From the NCBI RefSeq assembly GCF_907163125.1, contig NZ_OU015319.1:1426001-1490000 (forward strand): DNA of 64,000 nt, read 5' to 3'. The notes under the pieces are model-generated. The model worked only from the letters and a program-made list of their open reading frames with translations, searched no databases and had not been told where the DNA came from. Shown one piece after another: positions 6,598-15,032 of the stretch. The first letter of the stretch is position 1. Every line of letters starts with the position of its first letter. Origin of the DNA: Cloacibacterium caeni. GTDB taxonomy: Bacteria > Bacteroidota > Bacteroidia > Flavobacteriales > Weeksellaceae. The translations under genes were made by a program, and so were the position numbers.

Positions 6598-8043
6598 TTA
6601 CAAATCTATCACAGGTTCTAGCAATTGTTCCATTCTGGCTTTTATTTGGTCTACTGAACCTAAATAACCATTGATTAACAAAGAAAAAGAAAGAATTCTT
6701 CCGTCTCTTGTTTTAATGTAACCTGCCAAACATTTTACTCCATTAAGTGTTCCTGTTTTGGCAAAAATTTGACCGTAATTATTACCCGATTTAAACATTC
6801 TTCTCAGCGTTCCTGTTTCTCCTGCAATCGGCAAAGATTTAAGGAAATCATCATAATATTTCTCTTTCATCACATCTGCTAAAAACTTCACTTGAGAAAT
6901 GGGTTTAACTTTATTTGCTCTCGACAAGCCACTTCCATCCGCTAAAACTAATCCATCAAAATCATATCTTTTCTCTTCTAAATGTCTCACGATGGTTTCT
7001 CGTCCCGATTCTAAAGAAACATTTCCTGTTTTGTAAAAACCTACTGTTTTCAATAGAGATTCCGCTAAAGCATTATCACTTTTTTGATTGGTAAAATAAA
7101 TAATATCCACCATTGTAGGTGAAGAATATTTCGCTAAAAACTGTCTTTCTTCAGGATTTGGGTCAGTCACTCTATTGATGACTTTTCCAGAAATAGGAAT
7201 TCTATTTTTAATCAAACTCGCTCTAAGATTATTGGCCAATAAAGTTGGAGCTGCAGGAATTGTTGTAATTAAATTATTGGCTTCAAATTTTTCGGTGAAA
7301 GCCATTTTGTGCATGTAAGGAGAAACGTAAAAATATCTTTTTGAAGTGTCAAAAACTGATTTTGCTTTTACGGCAATTCTCTCGTTTTTTGGGTTGATGT
7401 TATTGGTATTTCCTACAGGTAAATAGTAATTATTATGCTCCAACCAAACTATTTTTTCAGGTAATTCTAATCTTACATCCTGAAAAACAGCTGTTTGTAC
7501 CACAATATCTCCATTAATTTTCTTGATTCCCGCTTCAGAAATTTTAGCTAAATAATCGCTGATGATTTGAGAATAAGACCACGCTCCTGCTTTTCCTGTT
7601 CCCATAGAAGGATCACCACTGCCAATCACGAAAAGATTTCCGTTAAGCGTTCCCGCTTCGTCGATGGTTCCAGAGTATTCTAATTGGGTAATCCATTTGA
7701 ATCTTCCCCCCAAAAGCGCCATAGAAGCATCGGTAGAAAGCAATTTGGTGGTAGAAGCCGGAATAAGAGGTTTGTCTTCATTATAACCGGTGATGACTTC
7801 TTTCTTTTTGGTATCGTACACTACAAAACCCCAAGTTGCGTTGCGCAAAAGAGGGTCTTTTTTCATTTTTTCTATATTTTCTTCTAACTGTTCTTTGGGA
7901 GAAAGCACAGGTTTTTCTATTCCAGCACTTCCTATTCCACTTTTTTCGGTATATATATTAGAAGAAACTGATGAAGTTTGGGCAATAACTGCGGTTTGCA
8001 TAAGCACAGTTGCAGCTATAGCTATTCTTTTCAATTCTCTCAT
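6598..8043 (-). CDS. dacB: D-alanyl-D-alanine carboxypeptidase/endopeptidase (PBP4 family, peptidase S13)
   Basis: This 481-residue periplasmic penicillin-binding protein has an N-terminal signal peptide (cleavage near VIAQ). All three active-site motifs are present: STTK with Ser97 and Lys100, SDN at 322-324 and KTG at 429-431. The long insert between the first two motifs is characteristic of the DacB/PBP4 class, which trims or cleaves D-Ala crosslinks in peptidoglycan. It stands alone with its own -7 element (8086-8093) and terminator. Confidence 0.93.
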   Translation of the reverse strand: MRELKRIAIAATVLMQTAVIAQTSSVSSNIYTEKSGIGSAGIEKPVLSPKEQLEENIEKMKKDPLLRNATWGFVVYDTKKKEVITGYNEDKPLIPASTTKLLSTDASMALLGGRFKWITQLEYSGTIDEAGTLNGNLFVIGSGDPSMGTGKAGAWSYSQIISDYLAKISEAGIKKINGDIVVQTAVFQDVRLELPEKIVWLEHNNYYLPVGNTNNINPKNERIAVKAKSVFDTSKRYFYVSPYMHKMAFTEKFEANNLITTIPAAPTLLANNLRASLIKNRIPISGKVINRVTDPNPEERQFLAKYSSPTMVDIIYFTNQKSDNALAESLLKTVGFYKTGNVSLESGRETIVRHLEEKRYDFDGLVLADGSGLSRANKVKPISQVKFLADVMKEKYYDDFLKSLPIAGETGTLRRMFKSGNNYGQIFAKTGTLNGVKCLAGYIKTRDGRILSFSLLINGYLGSVDQIKARMEQLLEPVIDL

Positions 8044-8085
8044 TTTAGACTTTATAATAATCAGATTTTCAATATTCTAACGGGA

Positions 8086-8093
8086 CAAATTTA
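8086..8093 (-). promoter_or_regulatory. Putative -7 element of dacB
   Basis: On the minus strand TAAATTTG matches TAnnTTTG, about 43 bp before the dacB start. Confidence 0.5.
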
Positions 8094-8158
8094 TAAATTA
8101 TTGCCTTTTCCTATTCTTCTTCTATAGCTAAAACTGTCCCAAGAATTGTTAAAATTTG

Positions 8159-10597
8159 TTAAAAATCAACAAACGTATCTATTTTAATGCTTTTATAAGC
8201 GGTAATTTCTTCGAATTCTTCTAGAGATTTCAGCACGTAATCCTTGTATTCTTGGTACTTTTTGCCTCTTGGTAATTTGAGCAAAATCTGATACTGATAC
8301 AAGAGATTTATTTTACCAATCGGTGCTTTTTCTGGCCCTAAAATACATGGCAAAGGCAAATATTTTTGCAAAACCGAACTTAAAAACTGAGAAGCTCTCT
8401 GTAATTTTTCTTCTTTTCTATGTTTGAGTTCAATTAAAACCAATTTCACAAAAGGTGGATACAAAAATTGCTCTCTTTCTTTGAGGAAATGCTCATAAAT
8501 TTTTGTAGAATTTTCTTCTTTAATCAGTTCAAAAAGAGGATGATGAGGATTGTATGTTTGGATATAAATTTTACCTTTCCCAGAGTTTCTACCCGCTCTT
8601 CCCGAAACTTGCGTAATCAATTGATAGGCTCTTTCTTCTGCTCTGAAATCCTGAACATACAACAGCGAATCTGCTTTTGGAATTGCCACCAATTCTATAT
8701 TATCAAAATCCAAACCTTTAGAAATCATTTGTGTTCCTACCACAATTTCGGCTTCTCCAGATTCTATTTTTTCGTAGAGTTTTTCGTAGGCAAATTTCTT
8801 ACGCATACTGTCTACATCCATTCTTTCTACTTGAGTTTCCTTAAAGATTTTCTGCGTTTCTTCTTCTATCTGTTCTATGCCAATTCCACGAGTATTGAGG
8901 TTTGTACTTTGACATTTCGGACAGATTTTAGATTTTTGCGCTTTGTGACCACAGTAATGGCATTTCAGCTCATTGGTAGATTTATGATAGGTCATCACCA
9001 CATCACAATTGCTGCAATAAGTAACATGACCGCAACTTTCGCATTCTACCACGTTTGCGTATCCTCTTCTGTTGTGCAGAATGATGGTTTGCTTTTTATT
9101 TTCTAAATTTTCAGAAATTTTATCAATTAAATGCTGAGAAAAATGACCTACTGAAAGTTTCGATTCTTGCGCTTCTTTGAAATTGATAATTTCATATTTT
9201 GGCAAAGCTACTTCACCAAATCTTTCTCCTAAGAAAACATATTTTAACTTACCATTTTTGGCGGCGTAATAACTTTCTACAGAAGGCGTTGCAGAACCCA
9301 AAATCGCTTTCGCTTGATAATAATTTGCCAAAACCAAAGCGGCATCTTTGGCATTGAAAAAAGGTTTTACTTCACGAGGTTTGTAAGCAGCATCATGCTC
9401 TTCATCAATGATGATTAAGCCTAAATTCTGAAACGGAAGAAACAGCGAACTTCTGGTTCCGATGAGGATTTTAATCTCATTATTCTTCACTTTTCGCCAC
9501 ACTTCTACTTTTTCGAAATCTGTGAGTTTTTGATGATAAAAGCCGAGTTGTTTTCCGTATTTTTTTTCTAATCTTTGGATTATTTGTTTGGTCAAAGCAA
9601 TTTCAGGAAGCAGAAACAATACATTTTTTCCATTAGCAATGGTTTCTTCTATTTTTTCCAGATACAAATGCGTTTTTCCTGAACTGGTAACACCATGAAG
9701 CAAAACATTTTTGCCTTCACGGAAACCTTCATTCATTTCTGTCAAAGCTTTTTCTTGAATTTCCGAAAGTTTTTCCAGATTTTCTATTTCTCCTTCATAC
9801 GTTTCGATTCTATCTTTCTGAAGGTAATATTCCTGTACCAAGTTTTTCTCCACCAAACCTCTTAAATGCGAAGCATTGAAAACTCCATTTTCAAAAAATT
9901 GAGACTTTCGCAGCGGTTGATTTTGTGTTTGTTGAGCCTCCAAAATGGTTAAAAACAAATCTTTTTGTTTTTTGGCTTTGGTTAAACTTTGCAGAATTTC
10001 TGAAAGATTGCCGAGAATATTTTCATCAATTTTAAGATAAGCCACTTCTTTGGCTTTATATTTTTCGTAGATTTTTTCGTCTATTAAAATCAGTTGTTCG
10101 TCGATGAGCGCTTTTACCGTTTTCACGATTTCTTTTTTAGGAATAAAAGCTTCTATTTCAGACAAACTGACGAGACTTTTCACTTCTAAAGCCTGCAATA
10201 GATAGGTTTCATTGGCGTCTAGAACTTCCCAGTCTATTTCTTTATTCGGATTTCTTTTCAGGTAGGTTTCACTTTCTAATTTTAAAGAACTTGGAAACGC
10301 AAAACGATAGATTTCGCCAATATTACAGAGATAATATTCCGAAAGCCAATTCCAGAATTTCAATTGTAGTTTTGGAACAATAGGTTCTGCATCTAGCAAT
10401 GAATGAATGTCTTTTGGCAAAAAAGTTTCGGGTTCATTGTGATGAATTTCGGCAACGATTCCTGTATAAATTTTCTTCCCACCAAAAGGAACCAAAACAC
10501 GCATTCCTATTTCGATTTTCGACAAAAATTCTTCTGAAACTTTGTAGGTAAAAGTTCCTTTGAGATTAAGTGGTAGAATAATTTGTGCGAAAGTCAA
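8159..10597 (-). CDS. priA: Primosomal protein N' (replication restart helicase PriA)
   Basis: This 812-residue superfamily 2 DNA helicase reloads the replisome at stalled forks. The N-terminal DNA-binding region is followed by Walker A GVTSSGKT at 302-309 and DEEH at 398-401. The zinc-binding module has eight cysteines at 519, 522, 528, 531, 546, 549, 559 and 562. The later helicase motif GTQMISKGLDF and the motif VSGRAGR are intact. Length is slightly above the E. coli protein, as usual in Bacteroidota. Promoter evidence at 10639-10646 supports the ATG at 10597. Confidence 0.96.
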   Translation of the reverse strand: MTFAQIILPLNLKGTFTYKVSEEFLSKIEIGMRVLVPFGGKKIYTGIVAEIHHNEPETFLPKDIHSLLDAEPIVPKLQLKFWNWLSEYYLCNIGEIYRFAFPSSLKLESETYLKRNPNKEIDWEVLDANETYLLQALEVKSLVSLSEIEAFIPKKEIVKTVKALIDEQLILIDEKIYEKYKAKEVAYLKIDENILGNLSEILQSLTKAKKQKDLFLTILEAQQTQNQPLRKSQFFENGVFNASHLRGLVEKNLVQEYYLQKDRIETYEGEIENLEKLSEIQEKALTEMNEGFREGKNVLLHGVTSSGKTHLYLEKIEETIANGKNVLFLLPEIALTKQIIQRLEKKYGKQLGFYHQKLTDFEKVEVWRKVKNNEIKILIGTRSSLFLPFQNLGLIIIDEEHDAAYKPREVKPFFNAKDAALVLANYYQAKAILGSATPSVESYYAAKNGKLKYVFLGERFGEVALPKYEIINFKEAQESKLSVGHFSQHLIDKISENLENKKQTIILHNRRGYANVVECESCGHVTYCSNCDVVMTYHKSTNELKCHYCGHKAQKSKICPKCQSTNLNTRGIGIEQIEEETQKIFKETQVERMDVDSMRKKFAYEKLYEKIESGEAEIVVGTQMISKGLDFDNIELVAIPKADSLLYVQDFRAEERAYQLITQVSGRAGRNSGKGKIYIQTYNPHHPLFELIKEENSTKIYEHFLKEREQFLYPPFVKLVLIELKHRKEEKLQRASQFLSSVLQKYLPLPCILGPEKAPIGKINLLYQYQILLKLPRGKKYQEYKDYVLKSLEEFEEITAYKSIKIDTFVDF

Positions 10598-10638
10598 TGC
10601 GGCGATGTGTTGATTTGACGATTTGATGATGATTTTTA

Positions 10639-10646
10639 CAAAAATA
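10639..10646 (-). promoter_or_regulatory. Putative -7 element of priA
   Basis: On the minus strand TATTTTTG matches TAnnTTTG, about 41 bp before the priA start. The upstream flank carries the CACGCAAAGACGCAAAG repeat. Confidence 0.5.
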
Positions 10647-10665
10647 CGGATTTTAGAATTGATTT

Positions 10666-10766
10666 TTCACGCAAAGACGCAAAGTTTTTACGCAAAGAGC
10701 GCGAAGTTTCCTTTAATTTAAATTTAATAAATGAATTAAGAGAATTAAGTTTTAGCTAAAGCCGAT
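10666..10766. repeat. Intergenic repeats between proline dehydrogenase and priA
   Basis: CACGCAAAGACGCAAAG at about 10669 is followed by a second ACGCAAAGAGCGCGAAG unit, the family seen at the left edge of the window. A GAATTAAGTTTTAGCTAAAG tag at 10742-10761 resembles the tag of the composite repeats near 4890 and 5105. No gene is seen between 10598 and 10856. Confidence 0.65.
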
Positions 10767-10779
10767 AACCAAATTCATA

Positions 10780-10828
10780 AAAAAAGCGGACTCCTTTTCG
10801 ACTACGCTCAAAGTGACATCCGCTTGTA
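10780..10828 (-). terminator. Probable terminator of proline dehydrogenase
   Basis: AAGCGGA at 10784-10790 and TCCGCTT at 10819-10825 form a stem with a long loop (CTCCTTTTCGACTACGCTCA and onward) and give a T-tract on the minus strand. The AAAAAAGCGGACT start is shared with the composite repeats. Confidence 0.5.
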
Positions 10829-10856
10829 TTGATATTTTAAGAAATTTCTGAAAAAA

Positions 10857-12029
10857 TTACTTTTCTTTTCTTCTTCTTTCTAATTCTTTTTGGATTAATG
10901 AAAGTTCACGACCTGTTTGTCCTGCTACAGAAGTGTTTTCCTGTGCTCTTCTGGTAAGATAAGGTACTACATCTTTTACTGGACCGTAAGGTAAATACTT
11001 GGTTACATTGTATTTTTTCTCCCCAAGGTAATACGTTATATTATCACTCATTCCGTATAACTGCCCGAAATGGATATTTTCGTGGTCATGAGGTAAACCT
11101 TTGGCTTGCATTTTGTCCATCGCCAATTCTGTAGATTTCTCGTTATGCGTACCGAAAAATGCTGCTACTCTATCCAAATTTTCTAAAACAAAATCTACTG
11201 CTGCATTATAATTATTATCGGTAGCTTCTTTGGTTGGCTGAATTGGGTCTGGATAATTCTTTTCGGCAGCGCGTTCTCTTTCTTTTTCCATGTACGCACC
11301 ACGAACAAATTTATACCCCAAGAAATAGTTTTTAGATTTTGCACGCTCTAAATCTTGAGCCATATATTCTAATCTTCCCGTTCTGTACATTTGAATTGTA
11401 TTCCAGATATAGGCTTTCTCTTGGTTGTATTTCTCCATCATCTCGTTTACCAAATGATCTACTGCATCTTGCATCCAAGACTCTTCTGCATCAATCATCA
11501 GAATTACTTTATTGTCATACGCCATTTTGCAAACTTCTTCGTAACGATTTCTTACACGTTGCCATTCTTCTTTTTCGGAACTGGTTAATTCTTTTCCCGC
11601 TGAAACATCTGCATACAAGTCTAATCTACCAAAACCTGTTGGTTTAAAAACCACAAAAGGAATGGCAGGATTACCTATTGCAAATTTTATATTTTCTTTA
11701 ATTTCTTCGCAAGTTGTATCAAAAGCCGCTTCTTCTTCTTTTCCTTCGATGGCATAATCAAAAATGCTTCCTACATGATGCTTAAACATTTTGTCTACCA
11801 CTTTCATGCTTTGTTCGCGAGTTTCGCCACCACAGAATTGTTCAAACAGTGTAGTTTTCACCAAATCTGTTACCAAAGGAAAATTGTTTTTAATGGTGAA
11901 ATTCAAAACGTTAATTCCCACATTCGTAAGACTTGGATATTTAATAGCGGTAAACATCCACTTGGCTTTTTCTAGTTGCGCTGTTGACTTTTCAGCAAAA
12001 GCAATTTTAGTATCGTTGAAAATTGACAT
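10857..12029 (-). CDS. Proline dehydrogenase
   Basis: This 390-residue monofunctional FAD-dependent proline dehydrogenase oxidises proline to pyrroline-5-carboxylate in the first step of proline use. The beta-alpha barrel signatures are visible: KFVRGAYMEKERERA near residue 240, GTHNEKS near 297, and the C-terminal YLTRRAQENTS. It is not fused to P5C dehydrogenase as in proteobacterial PutA; the partner enzyme is not in this window. It is divergently transcribed from aroB, with a -7 element at 12048-12055. Confidence 0.93.
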   Translation of the reverse strand: MSIFNDTKIAFAEKSTAQLEKAKWMFTAIKYPSLTNVGINVLNFTIKNNFPLVTDLVKTTLFEQFCGGETREQSMKVVDKMFKHHVGSIFDYAIEGKEEEAAFDTTCEEIKENIKFAIGNPAIPFVVFKPTGFGRLDLYADVSAGKELTSSEKEEWQRVRNRYEEVCKMAYDNKVILMIDAEESWMQDAVDHLVNEMMEKYNQEKAYIWNTIQMYRTGRLEYMAQDLERAKSKNYFLGYKFVRGAYMEKERERAAEKNYPDPIQPTKEATDNNYNAAVDFVLENLDRVAAFFGTHNEKSTELAMDKMQAKGLPHDHENIHFGQLYGMSDNITYYLGEKKYNVTKYLPYGPVKDVVPYLTRRAQENTSVAGQTGRELSLIQKELERRRKEK

Positions 12030-12047
12030 ATATAATTATTTGACGCC

Positions 12048-12055
12048 CAAATTTA
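12048..12055 (-). promoter_or_regulatory. Putative -7 element of proline dehydrogenase
   Basis: On the minus strand TAAATTTG matches TAnnTTTG, 18 bp before the start codon. Confidence 0.5.
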
Positions 12056-12190
12056 ATGATTGTTATGCAATTACTAAAATATAAATTTCATGATTTTTAT
12101 AGCTCTAATAATTAAACATTTGTATAGAATAATTTTGTTATACAAGACAAAAATCACGGCACAACAAAATTTTGGTGTGCTTTTTATTGT

Positions 12191-12198
12191 TATTTTTG
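12191..12198 (+). promoter_or_regulatory. Putative -7 element of aroB
   Basis: TATTTTTG matches TAnnTTTG and TTTG at 12171 lies upstream. The site is 14 bp before ATG 12213, which argues against the longer reading frame that starts at 12090. Confidence 0.5.
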
Positions 12199-12212
12199 CA
12201 AAAATTTTTAGC

Positions 12213-13256
12213 ATGCTTTCTATTTTAGACTCAGAATTTTCAGCACTTAACACGTTTATACAAGAAAAAAAACCTAGTCAGATTTTCATCTTGGTAGACG
12301 AAAACACTCATCAACATTGCCTTCCTACACTTTTAGGAAATCTAGATACCGATATTCACTTTGAAATTATAGAAATAGAATCAGGAGAAGATGCTAAAAA
12401 CATTTCTACGGTGGTACAACTTTGGGAGATTTTATCAGATTTCGAAGCGGATAGAAAATCATTACTCCTCAATTTAGGAGGTGGTGTGATTACCGATTTG
12501 GGCGGTTTCGTAGCTTCTACTTATAAGAGAGGAATTTCTTTCATCAATATTCCCACTACTCTTCTAGCAATGTGTGATGCTTCTATTGGAGGAAAAACAG
12601 GAATAGACCACCAATATCTTAAAAATATTGTAGGAACTTTTGCAGAAGCAGAGCATATTTTGGTTTATCCAGAATTTTTAAAAACGCTGGACTTTGTAGA
12701 GCTAAGAAGTGGTTTTGCAGAAATGCTGAAACATGGTTTAATTGCAGATGTTTCTCACTGGAATAATCTCATTACCATAGAAGAACTTACACCCGAAAAC
12801 ATAGCTCCGCATATCGAAAACTCTATGATGATTAAAGAAAATGTGGTAGTGAAAGATTACAAAGAAAAAAGTCTTAGAAAAATATTAAATTTTGGTCATA
12901 CCATTGGTCATGCTGTGGAAAGTCTTTGCCTGAAAACACACCACGTCATTCCACACGGTGAAGCAGTAGCGCTCGGAATGATTATCGAAACTAAAATTTC
13001 GGAGTTAGAAAGTCTTATTTCGCCAGAAAAAGCACATCACATTATTGAAAATATTCAAAAATATTATCCATATATTTCGATTTCTGCATTTAGTAATGAA
13101 GAGATTATCTCATTAATGCTCAATGACAAAAAGAACGACCATGGAAAGATTAATTTCTCTATTCTAGAAGGTTTAGGTAAATGTAACTATGACTACAAAG
13201 TAAGTCAAGAGCACATAGAACAAGCTTTAGATTACTACAGAAATATTAATGCATAG
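12213..13256 (+). CDS. aroB: 3-dehydroquinate synthase
   Basis: The 347-residue enzyme turns DAHP into 3-dehydroquinate in the shikimate pathway, using NAD and a divalent metal. The NAD-binding region reads GGGVITDLGGFVAS, followed by IPTTLLA and DASIGGKTG. The metal ligands are the Glu of GFAEMLKHG and the His residues in NFGHTIGHAVE and HGEAVALGM. The frame is open from 12090, but the extra 41 residues are hydrophobic and unlike the family, and the promoter lies within them. I therefore start at MLSILDSEF. Two hairpins follow the stop. Confidence 0.94.
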   Translation: MLSILDSEFSALNTFIQEKKPSQIFILVDENTHQHCLPTLLGNLDTDIHFEIIEIESGEDAKNISTVVQLWEILSDFEADRKSLLLNLGGGVITDLGGFVASTYKRGISFINIPTTLLAMCDASIGGKTGIDHQYLKNIVGTFAEAEHILVYPEFLKTLDFVELRSGFAEMLKHGLIADVSHWNNLITIEELTPENIAPHIENSMMIKENVVVKDYKEKSLRKILNFGHTIGHAVESLCLKTHHVIPHGEAVALGMIIETKISELESLISPEKAHHIIENIQKYYPYISISAFSNEEIISLMLNDKKNDHGKINFSILEGLGKCNYDYKVSQEHIEQALDYYRNINA

Positions 13257-13263
13257 CATAATA

Positions 13264-13288
13264 AAAACCCTTTAACAAAAGGTTTTTT
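13264..13288 (+). terminator. Terminator of aroB
   Basis: AAAAACC-C-TTT pairs with AAA-A-GGTTTTT, with T-tract, directly after the aroB stop. Confidence 0.6.
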
Positions 13289-13301
13289 GGCAACATATTT
13301 G

Positions 13302-13330
13302 AAAGTTTGGCTTTGGCCAAACTTTTTTTT
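13302..13330 (+). terminator. Second, stronger hairpin after aroB
   Basis: Perfect 10-bp arms AAAGTTTGGC and GCCAAACTTT around TTTG are followed by T residues. It stands 14 bp after the first hairpin, making a tandem terminator. Confidence 0.7.
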
Positions 13331-13579
13331 ATGAAATTCTGTAAAAAACAATGAAAATTTTGTAAAATAAAATTTTAAGAAATGCTACAACTTTGCCTTA
13401 GAAATCTGAACAACTTTTCAGTTTTAATAAAGCTTACAAGTGTGGAGCAAAAATTTTGAAACAATTGTTTAAAATTTTATAACAAGAAGCTTTTACAAAA
13501 ATTGAAACTTTGCAAAGACAAAAACATAAAACTTAAAAATTAGAAATTAGAAATTAATAAGAACAAAAAATTTAAAATT
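13331..13579 (+). other. Long AT-rich leader before the beta-barrel gene
   Basis: No gene is present. The stretch holds a 29-bp quasi-palindrome at 13450-13478, with arms AAAATTTT-G-AAACAA and TTGTTTAAAATTTT (the G is bulged). Two CTTTGC sites resemble -7 elements (TACAACTTTGCC near 13386 and GAAACTTTGCAAAG near 13503). The gene is therefore probably transcribed from its own promoter with a leader. Confidence 0.4.
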
Positions 13580-14176
13580 ATGAAAAAATTATTTTTAACC
13601 GCTGCAGTAGCAGTAAGCTCATTGACATTTGCACAGCAATTCGGAGCAAAAGCAGGTATGAACGTTTCAACTATTTCAGACGAAGGATTTGATGACACTA
13701 AATCAAAAGTAGGTTACTACGCAGGTGTTTTCATGAACGTTCCTGTATCAGAATCATTCAGCATTCAACCAGAAGTTTTATATAACAATTTAGGCTCTAA
13801 AGTATCTTCTACCGTATCAGGAACTACTTATTCTTCTACCCTTAACTTAGATTATGTAGCAGTACCAGTGATGTTCCAATACAAAGCTACTCCACAGTTT
13901 TACTTAGAAGCAGGTCCAGAATTTGGATTTTTAGTAAACGCTAAACAAAAATTTGACAATGGTTCTTCTTCAATAGTAACAGAATTGGATAAAGAAGACT
14001 TCAATAGCTTCAACATGGGAGTTGGTTTAGGTTTAGGATTTGACATTTCTAAAAATGTAGGTCTTAACGCAAGATATGTAGCTGGTTTCAGCGATATCAC
14101 TAAAGAATCAGGACCTGCAGCTGACGCGAAAAACAAAAACAACGCTTTTCAAGTTGGTTTAAATATAAAGTTCTAA
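13580..14176 (+). CDS. Outer membrane beta-barrel protein (PorT-like domain), paralogue 1
   Basis: This 198-residue protein begins MKKLFLTAAVAVSSLTFAQQF, a signal peptide cleaved before QQFGAKAG. The mature part has the alternating strands of an eight-stranded outer-membrane barrel: GAKAGMNVS at the start, then GYYAGVFM, FSIQPEVLYN, YLEAGPEFGFL and a terminal FQVGLNIKF ending in Phe as outer-membrane proteins do. The next gene (14335-14946) is a paralogue with the same block order. The specific role is unknown; such proteins are often generic surface barrels. Confidence 0.85.
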   Translation: MKKLFLTAAVAVSSLTFAQQFGAKAGMNVSTISDEGFDDTKSKVGYYAGVFMNVPVSESFSIQPEVLYNNLGSKVSSTVSGTTYSSTLNLDYVAVPVMFQYKATPQFYLEAGPEFGFLVNAKQKFDNGSSSIVTELDKEDFNSFNMGVGLGLGFDISKNVGLNARYVAGFSDITKESGPAADAKNKNNAFQVGLNIKF

Positions 14177-14202
14177 TGAAAGAACACTTGATGAAAAAAA
14201 AT

Positions 14203-14232
14203 AAAAGCCGAAGATTAATCTTCGGCTTTTTT
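14203..14232 (+). terminator. Terminator after beta-barrel paralogue 1
   Basis: AAAAGCCGAAGAT and ATCTTCGGCTTTT form a perfect stem ending in T residues, so the two barrel genes are separate transcription units. Confidence 0.85.
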
Positions 14233-14334
14233 AGCGCTGTAAATCAGACACTTGATAATTCGGTTGCATTTTTGGCATGCTCTTTGGAAATATGAAAATA
14301 TTAAACAATTATTTAATTAAGAAAAATAAAGATT

Positions 14335-14946
14335 ATGAAAAAAATATTTTTGGGATTAACCGTTTTAGCAAGTTCACTTTCTTTTGCTCAACAATTTGGA
14401 GTAAAAGCAGGTCTTAACTTATCTGACATTTCAAATACTTCTACCGCAGTAGATACCAAAATGAAAACTGGATTATATGCAGGTGTAACTGCTACTTTCC
14501 CGATTACAGAATCTTACAGCATTAAACCAGAATTGGTATATAACCAAATGGGAGCAAAAACAGATTTATATGATTTTGGAGGAATTATCGGTCAAGTTTC
14601 TACAACTACTAAACTAGATTATCTATCATTACCGATTATGTTACAGTATAATTTGCCAAGCAATTTATATTTAGAAGTTGGACCAGAATTTAGCTACATG
14701 CTTTCGGCAAACCAAAGTTTAAACACCATTATCACACCTTCTACCAACATCAATATGGATTACTTAAACCGATTTAATGTAGGAGCTGGAGTTGGCGCTG
14801 GACTTAAAATCAATGAAAATTTAGGCATCAATGCTCGTTACACTTTCGGTTTAACAGGAATTGGAAAAGATGGAAACGTAACCGATTATTTCTTAAGCAA
14901 TTCTAAGAACAATAACTTGCAAGTAGGTCTTGATTTCAACTTTTAA
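14335..14946 (+). CDS. Outer membrane beta-barrel protein (PorT-like domain), paralogue 2
   Basis: The 203-residue protein starts MKKIFLGLTVLASSLSFAQQF, a signal peptide, and continues with GVKAGLNLSDIS, GLYAGVTATFP, SIKPELVYNQMG, YLEVGPEFSYML and a C-terminal LQVGLDFNF. These blocks line up one for one with the upstream gene, so the two arose by tandem duplication, with loops now diverged. A hairpin terminator separates them and another follows. Function beyond outer-membrane localisation is unknown. Confidence 0.85.
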   Translation: MKKIFLGLTVLASSLSFAQQFGVKAGLNLSDISNTSTAVDTKMKTGLYAGVTATFPITESYSIKPELVYNQMGAKTDLYDFGGIIGQVSTTTKLDYLSLPIMLQYNLPSNLYLEVGPEFSYMLSANQSLNTIITPSTNINMDYLNRFNVGAGVGAGLKINENLGINARYTFGLTGIGKDGNVTDYFLSNSKNNNLQVGLDFNF

Positions 14947-14983
14947 AACACTAACACTTTCATACATACAACCTATCATTACC

Positions 14984-15013
14984 AAAAAAACTCGAGAAAA
15001 TCTCGAGTTTTTC
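14984..15013. terminator. Bidirectional terminator between barrel gene and purF
   Basis: CTCGAGA and TCTCGAG pair around AAA and are flanked by A7 and T5, suiting convergent transcription from 14335-14946 and from purF. Confidence 0.8.
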
Positions 15014-15032
15014 TATTTATTTAAATTTAAAA

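Noticed and set aside
8468-9106. 212-codon plus-strand frame
   Set aside because: It is the antisense shadow of the zinc-binding and helicase region of priA, which is fully conserved on the other strand.
12090-12212. Longer N-terminus of aroB
   Set aside because: The extra residues are hydrophobic and unlike AroB, and the region contains the probable promoter.
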